The position numbers and the translations under genes are program-made. 64,000 nucleotides of DNA, taken from an uncultured Kiloniellaceae bacterium. GTDB taxonomy: Bacteria > Pseudomonadota > Alphaproteobacteria > Kiloniellales > Kiloniellaceae. Below are positions 8,724-18,136 of this stretch, in pieces. The notes below the pieces were generated by a model. The model had not been told where the DNA came from. It saw only the letters and a list, made by a program, of their open reading frames with translations, and ran no database searches. The DNA is taken from NCBI GenBank assembly GCA_947493695.1, contig CANLSF010000001.1, forward strand, positions 1,240,001-1,304,000, read 5' to 3'. Position 1 is the first letter of the stretch, and every line of letters begins with the position of its first letter.

Positions 8724-10076
8724 TCAGGCGGCGACTGTTCCGGCGTCCGCGCATGAGGGTTCTGACATCCAGTTCACGACCGGTGGGCACTGTTCGATGT
8801 CGTAAACCTGTCGACCCAGCAGGTCATTGACGATCGAGGCGCTGCGCCAGGCCATCAGGCTGAGCTGCGGGTCTGCGATCCCGTGGCTGTGCCGCGCCGT
8901 GTTCTGCATGTAGATCCGCCGGTCTGAAGGGCCGTCCCAAAGAACCTTGAAGTTCTGGTCCAGACGTGGCCGCTGCTCACTGTCGAATTCCATGCGCCCG
9001 GTGAGCGGCTGTAGAAGCTCGGGCAACTGGGTGCGGTACCCGGTGCAGAGGATCACGATGTCCGCCTGCAACGCTTCACCCTCGCCGATCATCTGGTTGT
9101 GGGTGGTCAGGTTAAAGCCCTCCCCGCTCTCCTGCAGCGCCATAACCTCCCGGCCCGGCAGAAGTGCCAGTTTATGCTCACCAGCCGAAAGGTGCCGGCG
9201 TTGATAAAGCAGGTGATAGATCTCGCGCAGAGTCGAGGGCGAAATGCCGTCGCTCTTGAGCTTCTGGCTCTCGACAATCCCTGACTTGCGCCCCTCCGGC
9301 AGTTGGAAGAAAAGCCGCAGGTAGTCCGGTGTGAATACCTCGTCGGCGAAATGGGAGTCATCGAGTTGATCGAAGTTGGCGCGTCGGCTGATCCAGTTCA
9401 CCGATGCTGCCGCTCCGAACCCGCCTTCTGCAAGCGCCAGGAAGACCTCGGCCCCGGTCTGCCCGCCACCGACGATGGCGACCCGTTTGCCGGCCACGTT
9501 GGGCGCGCGATGAAGGAATTCGCTGGCATGAAAACAGCGATTGCCCAACTGCCTGGGCGCCCAATCAGGGATGTTCGGCTGGTGCCCAGTTGCAATGCAG
9601 AGGTTTGCCGCGGTCTCTGTGCCTTGATCCCGGCGCACCTGGAACTGCACACCATCGAAGGCGATTTCCCGGACTGGAACATTGAAGGTGGCGGTGCTGA
9701 CGCGCGCTGCGACCCAGGCAAGATAGTCGGCGAATTCGCTTCGGCTGATGTTCTCGAAGGAGGCGTTGACGAAGTCGTAGAATCGCTTCTTGTCCACAAG
9801 GTAGGCCAGAAAGCTATAGGCGCTGGTGGGACTGACTGCGGTGACCAGGTCTTTCAAAAAGGAAGTCTGTAGGCGCGCGTCAGGCAGCATCAGACCCGGG
9901 TGCCAATCGAACTTCGGGCGTTGATCGAAGAAGCGGGCATGAAAGTCTGCGACAGGTTCCAGTAGCGCCGCCAGACTGAGGTTTGAGGGACCGAGGCCGA
10001 TACCGATCAGATCATGAGGCGGGTTGGAATTGGAAGGCTGAGGCGTGGAAGGCTGGGGCATGGCAGGCTGAGTCAT
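8724..10076 (-). CDS. iucD: L-lysine N6-hydroxylase (IucD/RhbE-type FAD monooxygenase)
   Basis: A 450-residue flavin-dependent amine hydroxylase that makes the hydroxylamine later acylated to a hydroxamate. The FAD-binding GIGLGPSNLSLAALL is at ~26-40. The substrate-side FDWHPGLMLPDARLQTSFLKDLVT segment (given in parts: FDWHPGLMLPDA, LQTSFLKDLVT) follows, then the NADPH-binding VAIVGGGQTGAE and the C-terminal ATGY-type motif (ILCTGYRTQLPEL). The C-terminal AEPQLSLMAWRSA-like segment (ADPQLSLMAWRSA) also matches IucD. It overlaps the preceding iucC-like stop as ATGA. Lysine is the expected substrate by iuc order; with no diaminobutyrate genes in view, diaminopropane (as in rhizobactin 1021) would need enzymes elsewhere. 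Confidence 0.9.
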   Translation of the reverse strand: MTQPAMPQPSTPQPSNSNPPHDLIGIGLGPSNLSLAALLEPVADFHARFFDQRPKFDWHPGLMLPDARLQTSFLKDLVTAVSPTSAYSFLAYLVDKKRFYDFVNASFENISRSEFADYLAWVAARVSTATFNVPVREIAFDGVQFQVRRDQGTETAANLCIATGHQPNIPDWAPRQLGNRCFHASEFLHRAPNVAGKRVAIVGGGQTGAEVFLALAEGGFGAAASVNWISRRANFDQLDDSHFADEVFTPDYLRLFFQLPEGRKSGIVESQKLKSDGISPSTLREIYHLLYQRRHLSAGEHKLALLPGREVMALQESGEGFNLTTHNQMIGEGEALQADIVILCTGYRTQLPELLQPLTGRMEFDSEQRPRLDQNFKVLWDGPSDRRIYMQNTARHSHGIADPQLSLMAWRSASIVNDLLGRQVYDIEQCPPVVNWMSEPSCADAGTVAA

Positions 10077-11914
10077 GGACAGGTCTCTTCCTTGTGGGCA
10101 TGTGAGAGTGCGTCAAAGATATGGAGAGGGTTTTCAATGTCGTTGCCGACCGCCGGGCTCGGCCGCTGATCGGAGTCCGCGTAGCCGATTTCGAAACGGG
10201 CTTTGTTCAGACACACACGCGGGATTTTTGGTGCGAAGAGGTCGAAAAGACGGAAACGCTCGGACAACTCGGGACGATCCTGCTGATAGGTTCGAAGCCT
10301 TCCGGCAAGCAGGCTGTAAAAGGTGGCTTCGTCAATCAGTCCGCAGGCTGCGGCGGCCTCGGAGATGAAGCGAAACACCGTGACGAAGTGACCGGTCTGA
10401 ATGTTGTGTACGATGACTTCCGGGCGCTTCTTCGGAAGTGTATCGCGGATGTCCTGTGGCAGACTTTCGAGCTCTTCGAAGGGCTGATCCACCAGATCCA
10501 GGTCGCCCTGGAAATCTTTGACCACCAGTGCGGAGGGAGCCCAGTCCCGTAACACCACAGAAATGTTCTGACCGTGAGCGATGAAGGACACGCCGTGACG
10601 GCATAGAAAGTGATAGAGCGGAACGGTGATCTCATCGAACAGCCGGGTGAACCAGTCAGTGGCTGTCAGGCCCGAGCGCGCGACATATTCCGCGACCAGC
10701 GGACGCCCCTTGCAGTCACGATGATGTAGCGCAGATAGCATGACCGCGCGTTCGTCCCCCTCCAGTTTGCTGTCCAGTCGCTCGCGCCAGATCGCGCCAA
10801 GTCCTTCGTGATAGCGATAGGGAACCCCGGCGATCAGATCGAAGGTCGCGTTGCGAACATGCAGTCCGGCGACCTCCCGCAAGACCAGGGTGCGATGGCT
10901 TCTGCTGAGAAAGGGATCGCCCTCCACCAGCTCGGCCAGCCAGTCCGAGAGCCTTGGCCCGATGGGAATATAACGACCGGGTATGCCGCGATAGCAGGAG
11001 GTGTTCAGGATCGAAAGCGAGAGCTTGATATCGAAGCCCTCCTTCCGGTCGATGTTGCTCAGTGTGCGCAGCGAAGGTTGGGCGCGGAAGCGGTCTCCGA
11101 AGGCCCCCAGAAACAGAATTCGTCCAGCCGCCAGGTCCTCTGCGAACCATTGGGGGATGACATTCTGCCACTGCCAGGGGTGAACCGGCACAAGTGTGGT
11201 CTCGGCTGCTGTAAAGCCTTTGCTGCTCAGAACCTGCTGCAGACGCAGCTCCTCATCCGCATCCAGGGCTGCACGCAGAAGCGCTGGCTCCGACAGGTCC
11301 TTGGCGATGGCCTGGGCGGCGCTGTCGCGTGTGACCGCCAACCAGATCAACTGGAAGCTTCCGCCGAACTCCGGGGCGTATGCCTCGAAGTCGTCCTGTC
11401 CCCAGCCCAGGCGGCCCTTGCTTGTAACCGCTTTTGGATGCCCTTCCAGACGTGCATGAAGCTCGATCTCCGGCATGTCTGCCAGCGCGCCGGTGGTTGT
11501 CCCGGCGTTGAGGCGCGTCAGTTGGGTGTCGGCGATGGAAGTGTTCTGAAGGTCACGCAGGTACCAGGCCATATCCGCCGGGACCATGCCGATTTCCATC
11601 CGGGCGTCAGCGACAAACTGAAAGATGCTGAGCTCTGGCGTGTGGCTGATGTCGGCGGTTCTTCTTATCGAGTCCGGGTCGACCGTGATGTTGCCCCAGA
11701 CCCGTTTCGGTCCCTGAAAGCTGTAGCTTGCGCCCGAGGCGAGGGTAAGCAGCCACGCGCTTTCGCCCTCAGACCATACCGGGAAGAGGACCTCTTCATA
11801 GGCCAATTCGCTGATGGCCTTGGCCAGCAGAGCCCGCTGTGCCCTGGCCCAGTGTTGGCATACCGGACCCTGCAGGTTCTCGGTTTCCAGGTCGAGTGCG
11901 GAAACGGCACTCAT
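10073..11914 (-). CDS. iucC: IucC-like siderophore synthetase (NIS family)
   Basis: A 613-residue ATP-dependent NRPS-independent siderophore synthetase that condenses citrate or a citryl intermediate with the N-acetyl-hydroxylysine arm. Family segments are clear: the GHPK...KGRLGW region, VPVHPWQWQN, the SLRTLSN loop, NTSCYRGIPGRY, AHGQNISVVL and KDFQGDLDLV. The last three bind ATP/Mg and closely resemble IucC. The ATG at 11914 overlaps the upstream stop as ATGA; the 68-codon in-frame extension above it is out of register with the acetyltransferase gene and is rejected. It is the third gene of the biosynthetic operon. Confidence 0.91.
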   Translation of the reverse strand: MSAVSALDLETENLQGPVCQHWARAQRALLAKAISELAYEEVLFPVWSEGESAWLLTLASGASYSFQGPKRVWGNITVDPDSIRRTADISHTPELSIFQFVADARMEIGMVPADMAWYLRDLQNTSIADTQLTRLNAGTTTGALADMPEIELHARLEGHPKAVTSKGRLGWGQDDFEAYAPEFGGSFQLIWLAVTRDSAAQAIAKDLSEPALLRAALDADEELRLQQVLSSKGFTAAETTLVPVHPWQWQNVIPQWFAEDLAAGRILFLGAFGDRFRAQPSLRTLSNIDRKEGFDIKLSLSILNTSCYRGIPGRYIPIGPRLSDWLAELVEGDPFLSRSHRTLVLREVAGLHVRNATFDLIAGVPYRYHEGLGAIWRERLDSKLEGDERAVMLSALHHRDCKGRPLVAEYVARSGLTATDWFTRLFDEITVPLYHFLCRHGVSFIAHGQNISVVLRDWAPSALVVKDFQGDLDLVDQPFEELESLPQDIRDTLPKKRPEVIVHNIQTGHFVTVFRFISEAAAACGLIDEATFYSLLAGRLRTYQQDRPELSERFRLFDLFAPKIPRVCLNKARFEIGYADSDQRPSPAVGNDIENPLHIFDALSHAHKEETCP

Positions 11915-12948
11915 AACCGCACCGTCTCGAAGAAGGTTTCCCGGTCGCAATGCATCAGGGCCGAGCGCTTGTGCGGGAAGTCGAATTCCTTGACCTTGTA
12001 GTAGGCAACCGCGTCGGCATAGCGCAGCAGTTTCGTGTGCGAGGCCCGGGGCTCGCCGACCACTTTGCGGCTGCGCAGATCGTCGATGAAGAGATAGTGG
12101 GTGAGCGCGCGCAGCCATGCCAGGGTCTTGGCGTGCCCCAGATGTCTGCGATTGCCGACCAGGCCGTGCCAGCCCCGGTCGTAGTCATCCGCATCGTAGT
12201 AGGATCCCAGACGGTCTTCCTTGGCCCAGTAGGTTTCGAAATAGCCGAAGGGATCGCCGTCGAAAGATCCGATCAGGCCGAAGGCATGGGGGTCCTTGTG
12301 CAGGTTCTCGAGATAGGCCGCGAGCTCCTCTTCGCTCTGCGCAAGCTCCCAGAAAAACGCCACACGTCCGTCGTTCATCCAGCTGTAGAAGGTCTCCAGG
12401 TCGACGTCCCGGTTGATGGTCCGGAAGGAAATCGTCATATCAATGACCGGGTCGTAGCGTTCGTAAACCACGCCGCTTGGCTCTGGTGGCCGCTGTGGGT
12501 GTCTGATCTTTCCCATCTCGGTCACGCTGCTCAACGGCATGGCGCTGGCGGGACGTCCCTGCAGCCACGGCGCGGCACTTTGAAAAAAGTGTTTCCGCGC
12601 GCAGGTCAGGTTCAGGCCCTCGCTGCCTGCTGAAATCAAAGCAAGATCATTCTCGCTGTGCAGCGTCCGCTCCAAAAGATCCGGGGACAGTTCAACCACA
12701 TCGGTCTCGGGCAGATCGATGAAGGTGCGCTCAATCGTACGCAGCAGATGCGGCGCCGGGAAAGATGTCGCACCGGTCACGACCCCATCGGGCAGAGACA
12801 AGGTCACTCTGCCGGGTTGATCGGCGTCGCGGAAAGTTCTGACGATGAACATTCCATCAGGATCGGCTGTCGAGAGGCTTTGTTCCGACACGGGGGGTAT
12901 TTGCGACGCATCTTGAAGTTCGCTGTGAATAACTTGCATGCTGATCAT
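11911..12948 (-). CDS. iucB: Hydroxylysine N-acetyltransferase (IucB/RhbD-like, GNAT)
   Basis: A 345-residue acyltransferase expected to transfer acetyl from acetyl-CoA to the hydroxylamine made by the IucD-like enzyme. The C-terminal half (~150-345) is the GNAT domain of siderophore acyltransferases. It has FRTINRDVDLETFYSWMND, the FGYFETYWAKEDRL strand-loop, a GWHGLVGNRRHLGHAKT acetyl-CoA loop and the VVGEPRASHTK/FPHKRSALM ending. The N-terminal third looks like the variable domain seen in IucB. It is coupled to both neighbours by ATGA overlaps. Acyl-CoA preference is inferred from the iuc arrangement only. Confidence 0.88.
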   Translation of the reverse strand: MISMQVIHSELQDASQIPPVSEQSLSTADPDGMFIVRTFRDADQPGRVTLSLPDGVVTGATSFPAPHLLRTIERTFIDLPETDVVELSPDLLERTLHSENDLALISAGSEGLNLTCARKHFFQSAAPWLQGRPASAMPLSSVTEMGKIRHPQRPPEPSGVVYERYDPVIDMTISFRTINRDVDLETFYSWMNDGRVAFFWELAQSEEELAAYLENLHKDPHAFGLIGSFDGDPFGYFETYWAKEDRLGSYYDADDYDRGWHGLVGNRRHLGHAKTLAWLRALTHYLFIDDLRSRKVVGEPRASHTKLLRYADAVAYYKVKEFDFPHKRSALMHCDRETFFETVRL

Positions 12949-14819
12949 CCTGCTTTGGCCAAATTGGGTTTCGCGAGGTTGGGGTCTGAAAAAGCGGGTT
13001 CTGATTCTTCTGCGTTTGCCGCTGAGGAGATTGGGTTTGCCATCGGTACGTAGACAGCCAACTGATCCTGGCCCTCATGGCTCTCGTTGATGTCGCGCAG
13101 GCAGGTCAGGAAATTCCCCTTCGACCAGATTGTCTCCTCCTCGATCAGCTTGGTAACGAAGCGCGGATCACGCAGACCTTCCCCACGGAGTTTCATCAGG
13201 AACGCGCGCAGGACCGCAAAGAGCGTGGCTTCGTCCGTGCTGCCGCCCTGGGCTATCGAGGCGATGATGTTGAAGAGGTTGTTGACGATCAGATAGTAGC
13301 CGTAGAGGCGGTGCCCCAGTTCATCAGCAACTGTGTTCTGGGCTTCGCCGCCGATCGAGGGCAGGAAGGCTTTCAAGACGTCGTGCGCACTGTCGCTGTG
13401 ACCGGTGCCCTGACAGTCCCGGTAGTAAACCCGCAGCGGGTAATCGTCTTCGAGCACCAGGATGGTATTCTGCTGATGCGCCCCGAACAGAAGGCCGTAG
13501 TCTGCGTGGATCTGAAGAAAGGGCGCGATGACGACCTTCAAAAACTCTTCGAACCAGCGCTGCGCCGCCGCATCCGGTGTCAGGCCCTCGCGCGCGGCGA
13601 GGCGCACCAGAAGTTCCGTGATCCGGCTGTTTCCGCCTTCCGGATGGTCCTGGCAAAGGGTGGCCAGGACCTCTGTGTGGGCCGCGGCCTCTCCGCGGAA
13701 AGGATTCTGGCGGAAGAGGACCGCACTCTCGCGGATGGTCGCCCCCTGGCTATCCTTGAGCGCCATATGCACCGGTTCGCTCAGGATCTGGAAGCTCGGA
13801 AAACGTTCCGAGATTTCCTGCCAGAGGGGCGTCGCGAAAAGCTGATGAACCTGCTTGCCTCGCTCCCATTCCTTGGGCAGCAGCACGCGGACCGAATTTG
13901 TCAGGCGGACGCTGAGGGAAAATTTCAGCATGTAATCCGCGTGATCTCCGTGCAGTGTCCTTACCGAGGAGGTTGGGCGGAAGGACGATCCCACTTCGCC
14001 CAGATCGATCAGATCGCCATTCGCGAGCATCGCTTTGATCTCAGGCTGTGACAGCAGGTAATTGGCCTGCCAGGGGTGCATCGGCATGGGCAGATGCGCC
14101 GGGGCGTTCTCGATCAGAGTCAGGGCTTTTGCATGAAAGGCGTTGTCCGACGCGATCAGATCCTTCAGGGCCTGCCGGAGCGGAAGGTCTTCGGTACCGC
14201 TCGCGTCCAGCCGGTGCCGGTGCACCAGCATCCAGCGCAGGGGAAAAGCCGCCGCGAATTCCGGCGTCAGGGCGCGGACTTCATCCCGTGAAAGCTCGTC
14301 GTGACTCTTGGGGGTGGGGTGGACCGGGTGGCCCAGTACAAGCGCCTGTTCCGCTTCGGCGAAGGATAAGGGTTCTGTGAAGATTTCCTTCAGGTCGTTG
14401 CGCCGATACGCCAGCGCGTCCGCGAGACTCTCCTGACTGTCCTGCAAGCGGCTTAGAAACTTTGCGCGGGCGGTGGCGGAAATTTCGCCGACGATCCCCG
14501 GGTCATGGAGGATCAGACAGGCCAGGGTCATGAGATCTATCGGCCGCGCCGATCGCGGATTAGTTCCAAGCAGAATCGGCGCACAAAAGCGATGTCGTCC
14601 GGCTTGCGAGTGGTGTTGTAGACCGACATAGCCGGTCATGCCTGTTGCGTGCAAAGGGATGGCCAGCAGGTTCTTTTGCAAGCCCGCGGGTGACTTCAGT
14701 GCCTCATTCGACAGCGATGCAGAATTGGCGCTGGTGCAAACTGACCATCCGGTATATTCGCGCAACAATGCGTTGAGAAAAGCAGTTGCAGAGGGGTCGA
14801 GATTTCTGATGTTATTCAT
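12945..14819 (-). CDS. iucA: IucA-like siderophore synthetase (NIS family), first gene of operon
   Basis: A 624-residue NIS synthetase predicted to make the first citrate amide bond. Visible family segments are VLGHPVHPTPK, LPMPMHPWQANYL, SSFRPTSSVRTLHGD, KFSLSVRLTNSVR, GAHQQNTILVLEDD and YYRDCQGTG. The ATG at 14819 has AGGG 7 nt upstream; a longer frame from 14840 lacks a ribosome-binding site. It is distinct from the second synthetase 3 kb downstream, as expected for an asymmetric two-step assembly. A Fur box lies 42 bp upstream, so transcription should be iron-repressed. RhbC is the closest alternative name. Confidence 0.9.
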   Translation of the reverse strand: MNNIRNLDPSATAFLNALLREYTGWSVCTSANSASLSNEALKSPAGLQKNLLAIPLHATGMTGYVGLQHHSQAGRHRFCAPILLGTNPRSARPIDLMTLACLILHDPGIVGEISATARAKFLSRLQDSQESLADALAYRRNDLKEIFTEPLSFAEAEQALVLGHPVHPTPKSHDELSRDEVRALTPEFAAAFPLRWMLVHRHRLDASGTEDLPLRQALKDLIASDNAFHAKALTLIENAPAHLPMPMHPWQANYLLSQPEIKAMLANGDLIDLGEVGSSFRPTSSVRTLHGDHADYMLKFSLSVRLTNSVRVLLPKEWERGKQVHQLFATPLWQEISERFPSFQILSEPVHMALKDSQGATIRESAVLFRQNPFRGEAAAHTEVLATLCQDHPEGGNSRITELLVRLAAREGLTPDAAAQRWFEEFLKVVIAPFLQIHADYGLLFGAHQQNTILVLEDDYPLRVYYRDCQGTGHSDSAHDVLKAFLPSIGGEAQNTVADELGHRLYGYYLIVNNLFNIIASIAQGGSTDEATLFAVLRAFLMKLRGEGLRDPRFVTKLIEEETIWSKGNFLTCLRDINESHEGQDQLAVYVPMANPISSAANAEESEPAFSDPNLAKPNLAKAG

Positions 14820-14861
14820 CGTTCGCCCTGGGAGTTTCATCGCTGATAGAGTGTGTATTAA

Positions 14862-14882
14862 TGCAATTGATTCTTAATTGCA
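14862..14882. promoter_or_regulatory. Fur box between siderophore operon and divergent MFS gene
   Basis: A 21-bp near-perfect palindrome with arms TGCAATT and AATTGCA around GATTCTT. It lies 42 bp before the iucA-like start on one strand and 84 bp before the divergent MFS gene on the other, so it could control both. It matches the reverse complement of the site at 8552-8572 at 19 of 21 positions. The surrounding ~100 bp is AT-rich, as expected for promoters. Confidence 0.8.
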
Positions 14883-14966
14883 AATGTCAATTTTATTTTC
14901 TATAGTGATTTTCATCAACGAGTGATAATTAATTAAATAATTGAAAAAAATACGAAAAATAGTAAT

Positions 14967-16229
14967 TTGAATAAAATTTCCAGCATACCTCAAAGATGGC
15001 TGTCCGGCAGAATTTCGAAAGAATCGGGATCGATGCTGGCGCTTTGCCTCACTTTGGCTGCAACGGCGGTTGGTCAGGCGGTTCTCTTTGTGGTGGTTCC
15101 CGTAATTGGCGAAACCACAAAAATCGGTCTGGGGAGTCTGAGTCTGGTTGTCGCGGCCGGTATCGTTGTTTTTGTCATCTCGGCGCCGCTTTGGGGGCGG
15201 GCCAGCGACCGCCTGGGCCGGCGCGAGATCATGCTCTGGGGCTGCAGCGGTGTCATTCTGGGGCAGGGCGGGTTTGCGGTCACAATCGCGCTGGCGGCGC
15301 AGGGCTACATCGCAACCGAAGTCACCTTAGGTATGATGGTGTTTTCCCGGATGATTCACGGCGCTTCAGCCGCGGCGCTTTTCCCTATCGCCCAGGCCTG
15401 GGTCGCAGATGTGTACGGCGAGTCGGAACGTCTTTCGAAGTTCGGAACCTTGCGTCTGGCCATGACACTCGGGCGGCTCGCGGGGCCGCCGCTCGCCGCA
15501 GCGCTGACGCTGCTGGCACCTTTGGCGCCGATCTACATCCTGGTCGTATTTGCGGTGATTGCCCTGCTGGCGATGGGGGCCTGCCAGGAGCCATCGCACC
15601 AGAAACAGAACGAGGCAGAAAGCGCGGACGTACCTCCGCGGCGTCGTTCGCCGTTCCTGAGCTTCCCTCTTTTGCTCAGTGTCGTTGTGCTGCTCGCGAC
15701 CATGAACGGCCAGCTTCAGTTTGCAATCGGTCTTCACGCGCAAACCCGACTGCATCTGAGTGCGGTGCAGGCCAGTCAGTTCGTGGGCATAATGTTGACC
15801 ATGGCGGCGATCGCCGCGCTGGTCATCCAGATGTTCGTCATCAGGCGTTTGAACGGCAGGAGCTTTGCCGCCCTGACCCTGTCCGGCGTAATGGCGAGCT
15901 GTGCGGTCGCCCTGGTCTATTGGGGTGGGCACTGGGGTGTTTTTGCTCTGGCTGCCGTTTTCGTCGGTGCATCTCTGGCAATGGCCTTTCCTGCCTGCGC
16001 TGCCTTGCTGGCTGCTGCGCAGGATCGCCGTCACCTGGGCAGCGCCATGGGGGCGTTCGGTTCCGCACAAACCATTGGCTATGCCCTGGGCGCTGCTTTG
16101 GGCGGGCTCTATGACGTTGCTCCAGCTGTCTCTTTTGGTATTTCCTTCTGCGCGCCGCTTGTGGCCATCGTGCTGGTTTCAGTGTGTCCGGACTACAGGA
16201 GTCCTGCTGTTAAAGCTTTAGAAACCTGA
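14967..16229 (+). CDS. MFS transporter, probable siderophore exporter
   Basis: A 420-residue major facilitator with 12 likely membrane helices. The loop-2 motif GRASDRLGRREIM and the helix-5 type segment LRLAMTLGRLAGPPLAAAL mark it as an antiporter-type (drug/metabolite efflux) member. It is divergent from the siderophore biosynthesis operon and shares its Fur box. This mirrors the MFS genes (for example shiF) found beside aerobactin loci, so export of the siderophore is the best guess. The start is a TTG at 14967 with no strong ribosome-binding site; an ATG at 15033 is a credible alternative that still keeps helix 1. Confidence 0.82.
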   Translation: MNKISSIPQRWLSGRISKESGSMLALCLTLAATAVGQAVLFVVVPVIGETTKIGLGSLSLVVAAGIVVFVISAPLWGRASDRLGRREIMLWGCSGVILGQGGFAVTIALAAQGYIATEVTLGMMVFSRMIHGASAAALFPIAQAWVADVYGESERLSKFGTLRLAMTLGRLAGPPLAAALTLLAPLAPIYILVVFAVIALLAMGACQEPSHQKQNEAESADVPPRRRSPFLSFPLLLSVVVLLATMNGQLQFAIGLHAQTRLHLSAVQASQFVGIMLTMAAIAALVIQMFVIRRLNGRSFAALTLSGVMASCAVALVYWGGHWGVFALAAVFVGASLAMAFPACAALLAAAQDRRHLGSAMGAFGSAQTIGYALGAALGGLYDVAPAVSFGISFCAPLVAIVLVSVCPDYRSPAVKALET

Positions 16230-16407
16230 CGCCTTTGAGCAGGATTCTCACAGATATCGGGACAAACGATTACAGCAGACTCCGTGGAAGGCTTCGTTTG
16301 TTGCATCCAGGTAACGCGACCCCCGTTAGAGCCTTCGTAGCGTTCTTTATGATGCCTCGCGATGACGGGATTATTCGAACGAAGCCGATGTTTGTTCGCC
16401 TCAGGCC

Positions 16408-17442
16408 CTAGCTGACGTTTAGCTTTTCAAAAGTCTCTCGCATGGGTTTACGGCCTATAAAGTCGCACAGCGCTTTATAGGAGTCGTCGTCCGCAACATT
16501 GAGCGTCAGAAGTTTCCCTGGTCGCGACGAAAAATAGTCCTGCACCTGAAGATTGTGTGTCTGGTACAGAGCAATTGTGCGGTTGCGGTCGTATAATCCG
16601 AATTCGTTCCAGCGCCAAAACAGAAAAGCAACTTCGTTGATAAAGCCCGGGTAGTTGTACGCATTGCTCTCCATATCAGCCCAGTTGGGCTCGGCATTAT
16701 TAAAAAACTGCTGCTTGGAGAACCTTAGAAGTGATTCATACCACTCATCTGGTGAACCGCGAACGGTGAGAACGAAGCGTGCGTCGGGAAAGGCCTGATC
16801 CAGAGCCTGATAAGTAAAAGGCAGGGAAAAGGGAATATCCTGGAAGGCCTCGTATCGCCTGGCGAAGTCGATAATTCTATCAAAGCGGCGCGCGGCCCAA
16901 TCTCTGAACAAACGCTCGGCTTCCTGCTGTGGTGCAGTCAGAACGCCCATCTCGGAAAGCGCCATCAACACCGACGTCGTTCCGGTCTTGTTAAACCCGA
17001 TGGCGAAAACTTTGTTTTGATCACTTCCGTGCAACAGCGCCGAAAAGCGACTGAAGACCTGATCCCTGGCGTTAAATCTTTTGAGATGCTCAATGAACGC
17101 TAATTCCGCTTGGTCGTGCTCGTAGGGATCATTCGGCATAGCCTCAAAAGCAGATCGCACGCAGCCTGCGACTCCATCCACGTGGCTTGCTTCTGCGAGG
17201 GCCATCGCGAGAAAGCGAAGGCCTGCCGTTTTATTGACAGCGCTGCTGCCCGGCCCAGCTAACAACGAGCCCAAAAACAGGTGACATCCGGCGCTCGGTT
17301 CAATCGATTTCTCTGCGACCGCTTGAATGAATTTTTCAATTCCCATTTCGGAAAATTGTTGCTGGGCGTTTTGATAGTCTTCATTGACTTGAGTGGCGCC
17401 GACCAGTGGCAAGTCGGTTTCAATTGTCTCGGTGGGGGTCAA
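16408..17442 (-). CDS. Sulfotransferase-family protein
   Basis: A 344-residue protein with a PAPS-dependent sulfotransferase-like C-terminal half. The 5'-phosphosulfate-binding loop is GFNKTGTTSV (~149-158), and the 3'-phosphate segment ARFVLTVRGSPDEWYES lies ~85 residues on. The N-terminal ~140 residues are helical and unassigned. The preferred start is a TTG at 17442 with AGGAG 8 nt upstream. A GTG at 17466 is in frame, but the AGGAG would then be inside the gene. The acceptor is unknown; such proteins often modify surface glycans or lipids. It has no operon partner. Confidence 0.75.
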   Translation of the reverse strand: MTPTETIETDLPLVGATQVNEDYQNAQQQFSEMGIEKFIQAVAEKSIEPSAGCHLFLGSLLAGPGSSAVNKTAGLRFLAMALAEASHVDGVAGCVRSAFEAMPNDPYEHDQAELAFIEHLKRFNARDQVFSRFSALLHGSDQNKVFAIGFNKTGTTSVLMALSEMGVLTAPQQEAERLFRDWAARRFDRIIDFARRYEAFQDIPFSLPFTYQALDQAFPDARFVLTVRGSPDEWYESLLRFSKQQFFNNAEPNWADMESNAYNYPGFINEVAFLFWRWNEFGLYDRNRTIALYQTHNLQVQDYFSSRPGKLLTLNVADDDSYKALCDFIGRKPMRETFEKLNVS

Positions 17443-17728
17443 TGCGGGCACTCCTAACTGGCACACAGCGCGAATTCAATCGGGATCGATACTTCTACGC
17501 ATTCAAGTGTTGCCTAATACTACGGCTGTTACGGTTGCCGGACTATGAACGTTTTTATTGGGCGGGTCGTGAAGCCGTCACCCCCCACAGTCTTACACTT
17601 GGCCTGGCGGGTCGATTTAAAATGAATGTGGCCGAAGCACGCTGGACATTGCCGTCTGAAGTTTCAGACAGGCCAGGGTCGCCGAAGGTCCCGAAGGGAA
17701 CTTTCACCAGGAGGTCAATCACTGCCCT

Positions 17729-18136
17729 TCAGGCATGCATCTTCGCGCCCTTAGTGATCTTGTCGACGATTTTCCGTTCTTCCCGCAGCGCGAGGCCGAC
17801 GATCTTTAAGTCCTCTGTCTTCACTTCTCGAACAGCCGCACGGTTTGCAGTGTCGTTGCCGTTCTTGAACATCTCTTCGATATATAGCGATAGCCGGGCG
17901 CCGCGATTGAGCGCGCGGTTGTGGATCTTGGTCAGGCCGGGTCCGTCCGTGCTCAACACGATCATCGGCTGGATGATCAGGGGACTGTAGTTCTGGCCGT
18001 CGGCATCCTGATAGGTCTCGCCCAGCAGGCTTTCGTTCGCCCCCAGGACCCCGCTGGTCAGGAAAGCTGTGACGTTCAGCTTCTGCCAGACCGCGAGATC
18101 TTCACGGACAATAATGGCGATCTTGGTATCAAACAC
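17729..18136 (-). CDS. DUF2000 family protein
   Basis: A 135-residue protein that begins with the DUF2000 signature FDTKIAIIVREDLAVWQKLN and has the family's TAFLTSG and QPMIVLS segments; its length also fits. DUF2000 proteins have an alpha/beta fold related to peptidyl-tRNA hydrolase 2-like structures and no proven reaction. The start is a GTG at 18136 that overlaps the end of the upstream MarR gene by 8 bp, so the two are translationally coupled. The longer in-frame extension is the MarR gene in another frame. It is likely under control of that MarR regulator. Confidence 0.82.
   Translation of the reverse strand: MFDTKIAIIVREDLAVWQKLNVTAFLTSGVLGANESLLGETYQDADGQNYSPLIIQPMIVLSTDGPGLTKIHNRALNRGARLSLYIEEMFKNGNDTANRAAVREVKTEDLKIVGLALREERKIVDKITKGAKMHA

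Noticed and set aside
10808..12001. Long plus-strand frame of 397 codons
   Set aside because: Lies antisense to the iucB/iucC-like genes, whose protein families are certain; its product has no family features. It is a GC-rich shadow frame.
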